From: an uncultured Pseudomonadota bacterium
Lineage (GTDB): Bacteria > Pseudomonadota > Alphaproteobacteria > RF32 > CAG-239
Direction: 5' to 3'
DNA: 43,281 nt
Assembly: GCA_949295915.1 (NCBI GenBank)
Contig: CASFNB010000012.1
Span: 1 to 43,281, forward strand
The notes beneath the pieces are model-generated. The model did no database searches. It was not told the DNA's origin and saw only the letters and a program-made list of their open reading frames with translations. The translations under genes and the position numbers were made by a program. Shown here in pieces: positions 16,862 to 24,536 of this stretch (positions within the stretch are counted from its first letter, which is position 1; each line of letters starts with the position of its first letter).

Positions 16862-17020
16862 GTGAGGGAGCCATCTTAGCCGTAGTAACATTCTTAACGA
16901 ACCGCTTCTCACAAGGTGGGCACCATGTAAACAGACCACGATCTGTTCAGAGACAGTTCCCTATAAAAATACGTTGGCTCGGAAGATCTGCGGAGATACA
17001 AACCAGACAGCCTCCCTCTA
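16862..17020 (-). ncRNA. ssrS: 6S RNA
   Basis: About 159 nt on the minus strand, starting 12 nt after the zapA stop. The ends pair (GAGGGAG near 17012-17018 with CTCCCTC at 16864-16870). Interior segments match the alphaproteobacterial 6S pattern: CTGTCTGG, CCGAGCC, GGGAACTGTCTC and GTGCCCACCTT, giving the long hairpin with a central bubble. 6S RNA mimics an open promoter and binds sigma70 RNA polymerase in stationary phase. Location next to zapA is the usual one. Exact ends are estimated from the closing stem; it may be processed from the zapA transcript. Confidence 0.9.
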
Positions 17021-17031
17021 TGTAAATAAGT

Positions 17032-17379
17032 TTACAACGATTCGATTTTAGATGCAACAGATTTTATCTGATTAATTAAAGAATTAATTTTGCCTGTTAA
17101 CAAGTTGTCTATCTCGGCAATTTGTTTTTCATCAATCTGAGGCTGAGCTGGGGTTTGCAGGGGAATGCCATTGTTCTTCTTGAGCTCGGTTAATTCATCT
17201 GCCAAGAGCAGTCCGACCATGGCAAGCAGCATATTTTCGTTAACTTGACCGCCGCCTTGTGTAAGAAGACGCGCTTTTTCATCGAGGATTCGTGAAAGCT
17301 GTATGATTCGCACTTCTTGTCCGTCTTCGCAGGCAACGGCATATTCTCTTGCATTAATTGTTATTGTTACTTGTGCCAT
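17032..17379 (-). CDS. zapA: Cell division protein ZapA
   Basis: The 115-residue protein has the ZapA head (AQVTITINAREYAVACEDGQE) and then a helical coiled-coil region (RILDEKARLL, NENMLLAMVGLLLADEL). ZapA tetramers cross-link FtsZ filaments at the division site. It overlaps the upstream coiled-coil gene by 26 nt and is followed at once by 6S RNA. Confidence 0.92.
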   Translation of the reverse strand: MAQVTITINAREYAVACEDGQEVRIIQLSRILDEKARLLTQGGGQVNENMLLAMVGLLLADELTELKKNNGIPLQTPAQPQIDEKQIAEIDNLLTGKINSLINQIKSVASKIESL

Positions 17380-17626
17380 CGTTTTCCAATACTTTATCCA
17401 ATTTAGAAATTACACTATCAATATTATGAATGATGTTTTGAGAAGCATTTTTCAAAAGTTCAAGATTTTCGGAATCTTCCTTAGCTTGTGTTGTCAAAGC
17501 TTTTTTTTCTGCATTCCAAGCATTTTTCTTTTCATCCAAAACATCAGAGAGTTTAACCAACACGTCGCTCAGCTCAGCTAAAGCGTTTTCAGTTTGTGTC
17601 AGTTCAATTTTTTTTGCTTCGGTCAC
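17354..17626 (-). CDS. Small coiled-coil protein upstream of zapA (DUF4164-like)
   Basis: A 90-residue, nearly all-helical heptad-rich protein (LSDVLVKLSDVLDEKK) with no signal peptide. It starts with GTG; there is no other Met and an in-frame stop lies just upstream, so GTG is the only reasonable start. It overlaps zapA by 26 nt. Alphaproteobacteria often have a small coiled-coil (DUF4164) gene in this place, possibly a division accessory factor analogous to ZapB; the role is inferred from position. Confidence 0.7.
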   Translation of the reverse strand: MTEAKKIELTQTENALAELSDVLVKLSDVLDEKKNAWNAEKKALTTQAKEDSENLELLKNASQNIIHNIDSVISKLDKVLENDGTSNNNN

Positions 17627-17717
17627 AATTTTTCTCTTTCATTTAAGGGATTATTCTCCTATGATTGGGATACATCATAATAAGATATAAGAGTTTTTCA
17701 ACCAACAAAGAGATTTT

Positions 17718-18239
17718 ATGCCAAAGTTTATTATCAAAATAGAAGAAAAAGACACTGATTTCATCAACAATGACGATATATGCTGTTATATTGCCGATGA
17801 AAAATCAGATAAAAAAGTTTTAGCTTTAGCCAAAGCCTCTGATAAATTGGTTTTGGGTGCGAATATTGACTTTAGCAACACGGAAGATTTGGACGGTGTG
17901 ATGATTCGTCATTCGGTAGATGAAAAATTTGCCAAGTACATTAAACCCGTTCAAAAGCAGTTCAAAAACAAATTTATGGGCATATACTGCAACCCAAGCC
18001 GTCACGAGGCCATGATAGCTTCCGAAGCCGAGCCCGATTTTGTGGCTTTTGACGTGAATGAAGAAAATGCGGCGGAGGCATTAGAGGTCATGAGCTGGTA
18101 TGCCGAACTGTTTTTGATACAATCTGCGGTCACCTATTTTGAAAAAATAGATAAAAAATTGTTGGATTTTGCCGATTTTGTCATTTTAAATGCGTCGGAC
18201 TATAAGATTCTAGTTGATAAAATAAAAAGATTAGATTAA
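17718..18239 (+). CDS. Short ThiE/TIM-barrel-like protein, probably non-catalytic
   Basis: A 173-residue protein with a repeating strand-helix pattern (KLVLGANIDF, DGVMIRH, FMGIYCNPSRHEAMIASEAE, DFVAFDV) that resembles the middle of thiamine-phosphate synthases. It is shorter than ThiE (about 210). The N-terminal substrate strand and the C-terminal phosphate-binding G-rich loops are not evident. In alphaproteobacteria a thiE-like gene often lies near efp and an inositol monophosphatase gene, as here. It is most likely a diverged, possibly inactive relative; the family call is tentative. Confidence 0.55.
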   Translation: MPKFIIKIEEKDTDFINNDDICCYIADEKSDKKVLALAKASDKLVLGANIDFSNTEDLDGVMIRHSVDEKFAKYIKPVQKQFKNKFMGIYCNPSRHEAMIASEAEPDFVAFDVNEENAAEALEVMSWYAELFLIQSAVTYFEKIDKKLLDFADFVILNASDYKILVDKIKRLD

Positions 18240-18301
18240 TTTGCCATTAAAATCTTTTTGAAAATTGTAAATATGAAAAAAATAATTGTTTGGAGAAAAA
18301 A

Positions 18302-18865
18302 ATGAAACAACAAGCTGGATCAATCAGAATTGGTTGGGTAATCGAATATAAAAACAAACCCTGGACTGTTACCAAAACAAACTTTGTAAAACCTGGAAAA
18401 GGCGGCGCTTTCATGCAGGTTGAAATGAAGTCCGTTGAAGAAGGAACCAAAACCAACGAACGTTACAGAACCGAAGATATGGTTGAAAAGTTGATGGTTG
18501 AAACCAAAGATTGCCAATTCTTGTTTGAAGATGCTACCGGCTTGACTTTCATGGATTCTGAAACTTTTGATCAATTTAGCATGCCTTCAGACATTTTGGG
18601 CGATTCTCGTCCGTTTTTGACCGATGGTATGGCTGTAATCATCAACTTCATCGACGGCAAACCGATTTCTGTTGAATTGCCGTTGCAAGTTATCTGTGAA
18701 GTAAAAGAAACCGAACCGGTAATCAAAGGACAAACCGCTGCTTCTTCTTATAAACCGGCCATTTTGGATAACGGTGTTCGCACCATGGTTCCGCCGTTTG
18801 TCGGACAAGGCGAAAAAATTGTTGTTAACACAGCCGATGGATCTTATGTAGAAAGAGCAAAATAA
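18302..18865 (+). CDS. efp: Translation elongation factor P
   Basis: The 187-residue protein has the three-domain EF-P layout. The loop PGKGGAF carries Lys33 at the position modified with beta-lysine in many bacteria. EF-P relieves ribosome stalling at polyproline stretches. I use the ATG at 18302, preceded by TTGGAG; an upstream in-frame TTG would add four residues and sit in the ribosome binding site. The stop overlaps the next ATG by 1 nt. Confidence 0.96.
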   Translation: MKQQAGSIRIGWVIEYKNKPWTVTKTNFVKPGKGGAFMQVEMKSVEEGTKTNERYRTEDMVEKLMVETKDCQFLFEDATGLTFMDSETFDQFSMPSDILGDSRPFLTDGMAVIINFIDGKPISVELPLQVICEVKETEPVIKGQTAASSYKPAILDNGVRTMVPPFVGQGEKIVVNTADGSYVERAK

Positions 18866-19680
18866 TGTCTTATTTATCAGCAAACTTAAACATGCTCATC
18901 AATGCCGTCAAAAAGGCTTCGGCTTCTTTGAATCGCGATTTCAGCGAAATTGAAAAATTGCAATCTTCCGTTCGCGGTTATAAAGAGTTTGTTGCTGCGG
19001 CCATAAAAAAGGTTGAAAACAACCTTAGAGTTGAGCTTTCTAAATCTCGTCCGGCATATGCTTTTGCCGAAAATAACAAACCGCAACCGGCGGGACCTCA
19101 TTTCATTGTTTCAGCTTTGGATGACGTGGTTAATTTTGCCCATGGCATTCCTTATTTTGCAGTTTCCGTTGCAACCTATGAAAAAGGTCAGATCACGGCA
19201 GGTGTTATCTACAATCCGGCAACCGAAGAATGCTATTTTGCCGAACGTGGTACCGGTGCCTATAAAGAAGGGTTCCGTAATCATGAGCGTTTGCGCGTTT
19301 CTGTGCGCAAAGAGTTGGGTGAATGTATGGTCTCCGCCAAAACTTTTCCGGCGTATGAAAATGACCATGAGGTTGCTTGCTGTCGCAAAATCCAAGCTCA
19401 CATAGTGCCGGCAGTTAACGCTTGCCGTACATTCGGTTCAACAGCTTTGGATTTGGCTTATGTTGCAGCCGGAAAGTTGGATGCTGTTATCAGCTCATCT
19501 AATCTGACTTCGGAAATCGCGGCCGGATTATTGTTGGTTAAAGAAGCGGGGGGCTCCGTTTTTGATATTGACCAAAAAGACATCCGCAGCGAAGATTTGG
19601 ATGCGGTTTTGCGTTCGGGTGATATAATTGCTTGCAACGCCAATGTCGGTAAAAAAATATCGGATTTATTAAATAAATAA
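18865..19680 (+). CDS. Inositol monophosphatase-family protein with altered active site
   Basis: A 271-residue protein of the IMPase/SuhB fold (NFAHGIPYFAVSVA, GTGAY, FGSTALDLAYVAAGKLDAV, AAGLLLVKEAGG). The metal-binding core is changed. The usual W-x-x-DPxDGTTNF reads FIVSALDDVVNF (80-91), so the first Asp is Ser83 and the Gly-Thr are Asp-Val. The usual WD before IAAG is Ser216-Glu217. The early DLVTEAD segment reads EFVAAAI. Only Glu69 and Asp86 of the metal ligands remain. The intact frame and 1-nt overlap with efp suggest a retained non-canonical role, structural or regulatory. Confidence 0.85.
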   Translation: MSYLSANLNMLINAVKKASASLNRDFSEIEKLQSSVRGYKEFVAAAIKKVENNLRVELSKSRPAYAFAENNKPQPAGPHFIVSALDDVVNFAHGIPYFAVSVATYEKGQITAGVIYNPATEECYFAERGTGAYKEGFRNHERLRVSVRKELGECMVSAKTFPAYENDHEVACCRKIQAHIVPAVNACRTFGSTALDLAYVAAGKLDAVISSSNLTSEIAAGLLLVKEAGGSVFDIDQKDIRSEDLDAVLRSGDIIACNANVGKKISDLLNK

Positions 19681-19710
19681 TTAGTTTGAAATTATAAAAG
19701 GGGAGAGGAA

Positions 19711-20796
19711 ATGCGCGCCAAATATTTGTTAACGACAATAAGTGTGCTGTCCTTGGGAATAGCCGGAAATGTTCTTGCCGATGATGTTTATGTAAACTTG
19801 TCGGTCTTAGATAATTTGCAAGACAGTTCAGCTCCGGTTATGCGTGCAAAACCTCTCTTCCCGATAATTTCAAAGTCCGATTCGCAAAAATCGGTTTCGG
19901 CAAAAAAAGTGCGTAAAGCAAAGAATGCTTCCGCAAAATCTTCAAAAGAAAAGCTGGGCATTCCGGCCAAAAAATCCGTGAAGGTCGAAGTTAAAGAAAC
20001 AGAAAACAAGCCGGAAAGTCAATTAAAGCAATTGAAAGAAGTGGAACTTCCGGAGCCGAAAACTGTTACTGATACTGGTCCGTTTAAGGTCGCACCTGTA
20101 GAGCCTAAAACAGATTCTGTCCAAGCTGCACCGAGTGTCCCCGTAAAAAGCAAAACGCTGCCGATAGAAGAAAAAAAGATTGATGAACAAAAGCAAAATA
20201 AAGTTGTTGCTCCGATGACCTCTTCAGCATCAGAGGAAAATACGTCAAGTTTGATTGTAAAAATGCCCAATTCCGAGTCTAAAGAGGAAAAAAACGAGAA
20301 GCTTTTATCAACAGAAGAGATAAAGAAAGAAAATAAGGCAGAAATAAGCTCAAAAACCGAAGATACTTCTTCCGAGTTGCAAAAAGAACTTGATGATATA
20401 AATCAGAAACAAGTTTCTCAATCTGTTATCAATAAAGAAGAGCAACCCTCATTATTGATAAACACGAGTCAAACCGCAATCGCTCAAAACGAACCAAGCA
20501 AATCTGAAATATTTTTTGCAGAAGGAAGCGATGAGCTAACAACGGAAAATGAGGGAGAAATAGATAATATCATTAACTCCTTCGAAAATGCCAAGGAAAA
20601 CAAAATTGCCATTTATTCTTTTAATTTGGATGACGGTAATGATAGTTTTCGCAAAAAAAGAATCTCTCTGAACAGAGCCATTGCCGTTCGTTCTTATTTA
20701 TTAGGAAAAGGCTACAAAAATTTTAGCATCAAAGTTGTTAATTTAGATGAAGCCAACGGCAAAGAGAATAGTATCAGAATAGAAGAATTAAAATAA
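19711..20796 (+). CDS. Periplasmic protein with OmpA-like C-terminal domain
   Basis: A 361-residue protein with a Sec signal peptide ending VLA. A very long Lys/Glu/Ser/Pro-rich, probably disordered region covers about 45-265. The last 95 residues match an OmpA/MotB peptidoglycan-binding fold (IFFAEGSDELT, then RKKRISLNRAIAVRSYLLGKG, including the ligand-type Arg). It would tether to peptidoglycan while the linker spans the periplasm; the partner is unknown. It follows the IMPase-like gene by 30 nt with GGGGAGAGG in front. Confidence 0.75.
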   Translation: MRAKYLLTTISVLSLGIAGNVLADDVYVNLSVLDNLQDSSAPVMRAKPLFPIISKSDSQKSVSAKKVRKAKNASAKSSKEKLGIPAKKSVKVEVKETENKPESQLKQLKEVELPEPKTVTDTGPFKVAPVEPKTDSVQAAPSVPVKSKTLPIEEKKIDEQKQNKVVAPMTSSASEENTSSLIVKMPNSESKEEKNEKLLSTEEIKKENKAEISSKTEDTSSELQKELDDINQKQVSQSVINKEEQPSLLINTSQTAIAQNEPSKSEIFFAEGSDELTTENEGEIDNIINSFENAKENKIAIYSFNLDDGNDSFRKKRISLNRAIAVRSYLLGKGYKNFSIKVVNLDEANGKENSIRIEELK

Positions 20797-20830
20797 TCTG
20801 ACAAAATTTTAAAAAAAAGTAAATTAATGC

Positions 20831-20859
20831 TTGCCTTATTCAGAATGCTAATGTATAAA
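20831..20859 (+). promoter_or_regulatory. Sigma70-type promoter of rpmE
   Basis: TTGCCT (20831-20836), a 17-nt spacer and TATAAA (20854-20859) lie 45 nt before the rpmE start. Confidence 0.65.
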
Positions 20860-20903
20860 GGCTTAAAAATTATGCGTTAAATAAAGTTTTAGGAGTTTTT
20901 AGA

Positions 20904-21143
20904 ATGAAACAAGGTATTCATCCTGATTATCATGAAATTACTTATGTAATGACAGATGGTTCAGAATTCAAAACAAGATCAACCATGGGAAAAGCCGGCG
21001 ATAAAATTCGTCTGGAAATTGACCCGAAGTCTCATCCGGCTTGGACAGGTGTTCAACGCTTGGTAGATACCGGTGGTCAAATTTCTAAATTTAACAACAA
21101 ATTTGCTGCTTTCGGTCTTAAGGCTGGCGATTCTGCTAAGTAG
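20904..21143 (+). CDS. rpmE: 50S ribosomal protein L31
   Basis: The 79-residue protein has the L31 signatures [20 protein letters not shown] and [10 protein letters not shown], and ends with the SKFNNKF segment. It lacks the CxxC pairs, so it is the zinc-independent form. L31 bridges the two ribosomal subunits. It is a single-gene unit with its own promoter and terminator. Confidence 0.95.
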   Translation: MKQGIHPDYHEITYVMTDGSEFKTRSTMGKAGDKIRLEIDPKSHPAWTGVQRLVDTGGQISKFNNKFAAFGLKAGDSAK

Positions 21144-21168
21144 TTTTGTTTGATTTAGCTTTTTATTA

Positions 21169-21203
21169 ACCTGCATTTGGTAATCTGAATGCAGGTTTTT
21201 TTT
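21169..21203 (+). terminator. Terminator of rpmE
   Basis: The 9-bp stem ACCTGCATT/AATGCAGGT (21169-21177 with 21188-21196) is followed by a run of eight T. Confidence 0.93.
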
Positions 21204-21220
21204 ATTTCTGGCAGAAAAAT

Positions 21221-22783
21221 ATGGTTAAGATAACACATTATGAAGTTTATACGGATAGAGGTGATGGGTGGAAACTTGAAGATAGATTTTCAAGTGAGCA
21301 ACGTCATGAGGCAATTAATTTGGCTAAAGAACGCGAGCAAGAAAAAATAAAAGTCAAAATAATTCGCGAAATTTTTGATGTCCAAGATAATACTTATCAA
21401 GAAAGTGTGGAGTATGTAAGCGTTCTGAACAAAAGGAATGAGACCGACAGTGTTGATAAAAAAAATAATATTTATGAAATAGGCGCAGAAGAAAATTCAG
21501 AGACGAAAGCCATAGGGAATAACGGCGATATTCTGGTAGCTATTATGAAACTTGTTTCAATAATAGTATTGAGCTTAATTTTTTCTAATATAGTCGTAAC
21601 GTTATTATTACCGATAGTAGAGGAATTAGCACCGGAAGAAAGTGTTAAATCGATATTATTTGCTACATTTTTTATGTTTTTTTTAGGGCTGGCCGTTCCT
21701 TTACTGTTAAACAAAGTTCCATGGTATATTTTCAGAACATCGGCAGAGACACCCAAAAACAAAATAAAAGAAAGCAAATTTTACGATAAGGCCAATAATA
21801 TAATAAAACTCTATCATATGAACGAATATGAGCCGAGTTTGGCTCCCGGATGGCCGGAAGCCCCGACGGAATATAAACATTATATTGTCGATTTTATACG
21901 AGAAATAATGGCTAATCTTGATTCTAAGACCATGTTTGAAGATACATTTTCTAAACTGGGGATAAGATTAGTCGTTTATGGCGGGTGCATGGAATTAGCC
22001 CGATTTTCAGGCTTAAGAATAACGGAAGCCAATTCATTATTATACGAAGCATTCAAGATTCTTGATGGAGAAAATGTGGATTTAGAGGCTTTTTATGATA
22101 GCAAAAAAACATTTTCAGACAACAAAATAGCCATTTTTCTGACCGGTGTCGGAGCACATCTGATGGCTCAGATTATAGATGGAGAGCCGGTAGATTACAG
22201 CGTATTGCGTTTAAGTTATGAAAAATGGGAATCTTTGCTGAATGGAAATTTTCAAGAGCAAGAAGTAAAGCAAGCCCCAAGCAAAGTAGATATTATGTGC
22301 CCAAGTTTGGTCAATATCAGTTGCCAGTTTCGCTTTTATGATGAGAGCAATATAGATGCCGAGGCGTTAAAAACAACCTATACGGCAGATATCCAGAATA
22401 TTATTTATAACCTTCTGAGCACCTATCGTCCGGTGAATACAACGGAGAGAGGCAATTATACCAGTGTGGAATATAATAATACGGAAACAGCCGTCAAATT
22501 TGCTTCGGATTTTTTAAAAGATATCAGTCAATATAAAGAAGATTTGGATGATGAAAATCTGTTGTTTTTGAGCAAGTGTAATATTATTGACTATCCGGAT
22601 GATAAAACCGATTTGAATGATTATACGAGCGATATTTTAGACCATACGTATAATAATGAAATTTTGGTAACGGAGAAAATAAAAAACAGCATGTACAGCA
22701 GCAAATATGATTTTGAATTTTTAGGAGAGAAAAAACTAAATAAAACCGAAAAAATGGTCGCTCTTTATAAGTTGATATATTAA
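21221..22783 (+). CDS. Uncharacterised two-helix membrane protein
   Basis: A 520-residue protein. The N-terminal domain (1-70) has a compact strand/helix pattern (YEVYTDRGDGWKLEDRF, then KVKIIREIFD). Two transmembrane helices (about 107-130 and 143-165) follow, then a large cytosolic part. Residues about 195-330 are helical. A last domain from about 365 (MCPSLVNISCQFRF) has the alternation of a much-diverged class III nucleotidyl-cyclase-like domain, but no metal Asp pair is recognisable. I do not assign a function. It starts 18 nt after the rpmE terminator, and no convincing own promoter is visible. Confidence 0.6.
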   Translation: MVKITHYEVYTDRGDGWKLEDRFSSEQRHEAINLAKEREQEKIKVKIIREIFDVQDNTYQESVEYVSVLNKRNETDSVDKKNNIYEIGAEENSETKAIGNNGDILVAIMKLVSIIVLSLIFSNIVVTLLLPIVEELAPEESVKSILFATFFMFFLGLAVPLLLNKVPWYIFRTSAETPKNKIKESKFYDKANNIIKLYHMNEYEPSLAPGWPEAPTEYKHYIVDFIREIMANLDSKTMFEDTFSKLGIRLVVYGGCMELARFSGLRITEANSLLYEAFKILDGENVDLEAFYDSKKTFSDNKIAIFLTGVGAHLMAQIIDGEPVDYSVLRLSYEKWESLLNGNFQEQEVKQAPSKVDIMCPSLVNISCQFRFYDESNIDAEALKTTYTADIQNIIYNLLSTYRPVNTTERGNYTSVEYNNTETAVKFASDFLKDISQYKEDLDDENLLFLSKCNIIDYPDDKTDLNDYTSDILDHTYNNEILVTEKIKNSMYSSKYDFEFLGEKKLNKTEKMVALYKLIY

Positions 22784-22791
22784 CTAACATC

Positions 22792-22820
22792 TTGAGTAAT
22801 TAAAAAAAATATGCTATACT
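22792..22820 (+). promoter_or_regulatory. Sigma70-type promoter before the 275-residue unknown
   Basis: TTGAGT (22792-22797), a 17-nt spacer and TATACT (22815-22820), with TGC directly before the -10 (extended -10). The ATG follows 34 nt later, after GGGAGAG. Confidence 0.7.
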
Positions 22821-22853
22821 AAAAGCTGATTTAAGCAGAATGGGAGAGAAATT

Positions 22854-23681
22854 ATGGTTACAATTGCAGAAGTAATGGCAAATAGAACCGCTCAAACATG
22901 GGAAAAAACTCTTTCCGATATGAATAATGTTGATGAGAGCTTTGCTAATGCCAGAGATTTAGGTTATACGCGCTTAAACTATGCAAGAACCACGGCAGTT
23001 GCAAAACTTGCCGAAGATTATGATTCGGAAGATAACTATAAAATTCAACTCCAGTCAAATGGGAAATTGGCCGTATCTCTTCGTGACGGAACCGAAGATG
23101 AAAATGTGCTCGATTTATCTAAATATGAAGAAGCTCTAAACTCGCTGAAAAAACAACTAGATCCGGAAGGTTATCAAAAAGAACAAGAAGAACTGAAAAA
23201 GCAGGAAGAAGATAATCTTCTTGCCATGACGGCCGAAAAATTAAATATTCAAGTTTATATGACCAAAGGGAACAAACAAGTCTTAATCGCAGACAGCACG
23301 GCAGAAAAAGGCAGTAAAGAACGAGAAGCCATGGACGCCATGTTGTCCGGAGAATATAAAGCGACCAAAGGAGACTATTATTTTAAAATAACCCGCAATG
23401 AAGAAACGGCAGAAAGAAATGAAGAGGTTTCATATGCTTTGCAAATAAGCATGGGTGAAAATTTTAAACATGATTATGTTATGACGGAAACCGATTCTGA
23501 AGATACAAAAAACAAGACAGAAAGCAAAATTCCAATGACAACAAGTACAAGTAGTACGGGTAGCTTATCTTCGGTTAATGCGTTGGAAATTCAAGCAACA
23601 AAATATCAGGCAACGGCACAAATGCTGGAAGTCGGCTACATGAATATTGCCAGCATCTATAATAAAAACAGCCAATTTTAA
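22854..23681 (+). CDS. Uncharacterised cytoplasmic protein
   Basis: A 275-residue acidic protein with no signal peptide or membrane segment. It has an N-terminal helix, a strongly charged coiled-coil centre (EALNSLKKQL, QKEQEELKKQEED, about 90-125), a Thr/Ser-rich linker (TTSTSSTGSLSS) and an amphipathic C-terminal helix (YQATAQMLEVGYMNIASIYN). The long terminal helices recall export substrates or filament subunits, but no family is recognised. It has its own promoter and stands between the two-helix membrane protein and trcR. Confidence 0.55.
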   Translation: MVTIAEVMANRTAQTWEKTLSDMNNVDESFANARDLGYTRLNYARTTAVAKLAEDYDSEDNYKIQLQSNGKLAVSLRDGTEDENVLDLSKYEEALNSLKKQLDPEGYQKEQEELKKQEEDNLLAMTAEKLNIQVYMTKGNKQVLIADSTAEKGSKEREAMDAMLSGEYKATKGDYYFKITRNEETAERNEEVSYALQISMGENFKHDYVMTETDSEDTKNKTESKIPMTTSTSSTGSLSSVNALEIQATKYQATAQMLEVGYMNIASIYNKNSQF

Positions 23682-23798
23682 GAAACAGGCATTTTAGCAA
23701 AAAAAATACTTGTATATTACGCAAAGAAAAACTATCTTTAGGGTAAATAATTTGCTATATATGCAAAAGATATACTTTGCTAAAAGAAAGGAAAAAAA

Positions 23799-24416
23799 AT
23801 GACAGCGCCATTAATGCCGAAAGCAACCGCCGTATGGTTGGTTGAAAATACAACACTGACATTCAGACAAATTTCAGATTTTTGTGAAATTCACGAACTT
23901 GAAATTCAAGCCATGGCAGACGGAGATGTTGCCAGCAATATTATGGGACTGAGCCCGATTGATAATAACCAATTAACATGGGATGAAATCCATCGTTGTG
24001 AAGCTGATGAAACAGCCAATCTGGTAGCTAATCCTTTAGAAAGAAATGTAAAAGAGAAAAATGCCAAAGCAAAAAAAATTCTTTCTCCTTCACAAAGAAA
24101 TGATAAACCTGCAGCTATTGCTTGGGTTATTAAAAACTATCCGATGTTGGCAGATAGTCAGATATGCAAACTGATTGGAACCACCAAAACAACCATTGAT
24201 GCCATTCGCAATGGGACTCACCGTGAAAGCGCAACATTGCGCCCTAAAAATCCGGTTATCATCGGTTTGACTACGGAAAAAGATTTAGATAAAGCCATTT
24301 CTTTGGCGCAAGCTCGTATAGAAAAAGCAAATGCTCCAAAGAAAACAAAAGCTAAAAAGACTTCTTCAAAGAAAAAAACAGCCGCTAAAAAAACATCTAA
24401 AAAAGCTGCTGAATAG
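23799..24416 (+). CDS. trcR: TrcR / DUF1013 cell-cycle transcriptional regulator
   Basis: The 205-residue protein has the near-invariant N-terminus PLMPKATAVWLVENT and a helix-turn-helix-like TFRQISDFCEIHELEIQ, then a second, similar DNA-binding unit (ADSQICKLIGTTKTTIDAIR). DUF1013/TrcR is essentially confined to alphaproteobacteria and associates with RNA polymerase. The last 30 residues are a Lys/Ala/Thr-rich tail (KKTSSKKKTAAKKTSKKAAE) reminiscent of histone H1-type tails. The ribosome binding site AAAGGA and a strong terminator frame the gene. Confidence 0.88.
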   Translation: MTAPLMPKATAVWLVENTTLTFRQISDFCEIHELEIQAMADGDVASNIMGLSPIDNNQLTWDEIHRCEADETANLVANPLERNVKEKNAKAKKILSPSQRNDKPAAIAWVIKNYPMLADSQICKLIGTTKTTIDAIRNGTHRESATLRPKNPVIIGLTTEKDLDKAISLAQARIEKANAPKKTKAKKTSSKKKTAAKKTSKKAAE

Positions 24417-24430
24417 TTGAATAATAGAAT

Positions 24431-24472
24431 AAAAGAAAGGTTCTGAACAAAAAATCAGAACCTTTCTTTTTT
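24431..24472 (+). terminator. Terminator between trcR and the TPR lipoprotein gene
   Basis: The 16-bp stem AAAAGAAAGGTTCTGA/TCAGAACCTTTCTTTT encloses an 8-nt loop and ends in T. The A-rich left flank means it could work in both directions for the convergent genes. Confidence 0.95.
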
Positions 24473-24536
24473 ATATTTCCTGCAAACGGCGGGTAAGAAT
24501 TTATGTTTGTAATTTGCCTATGTTTACAATGACAAA

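Noticed and set aside
18258..18286. Promoter-like TTGAAA, 17-nt spacer, AATAAT before efp
   Set aside because: A start site from this pair would fall in or next to the ribosome binding site, leaving almost no leader.
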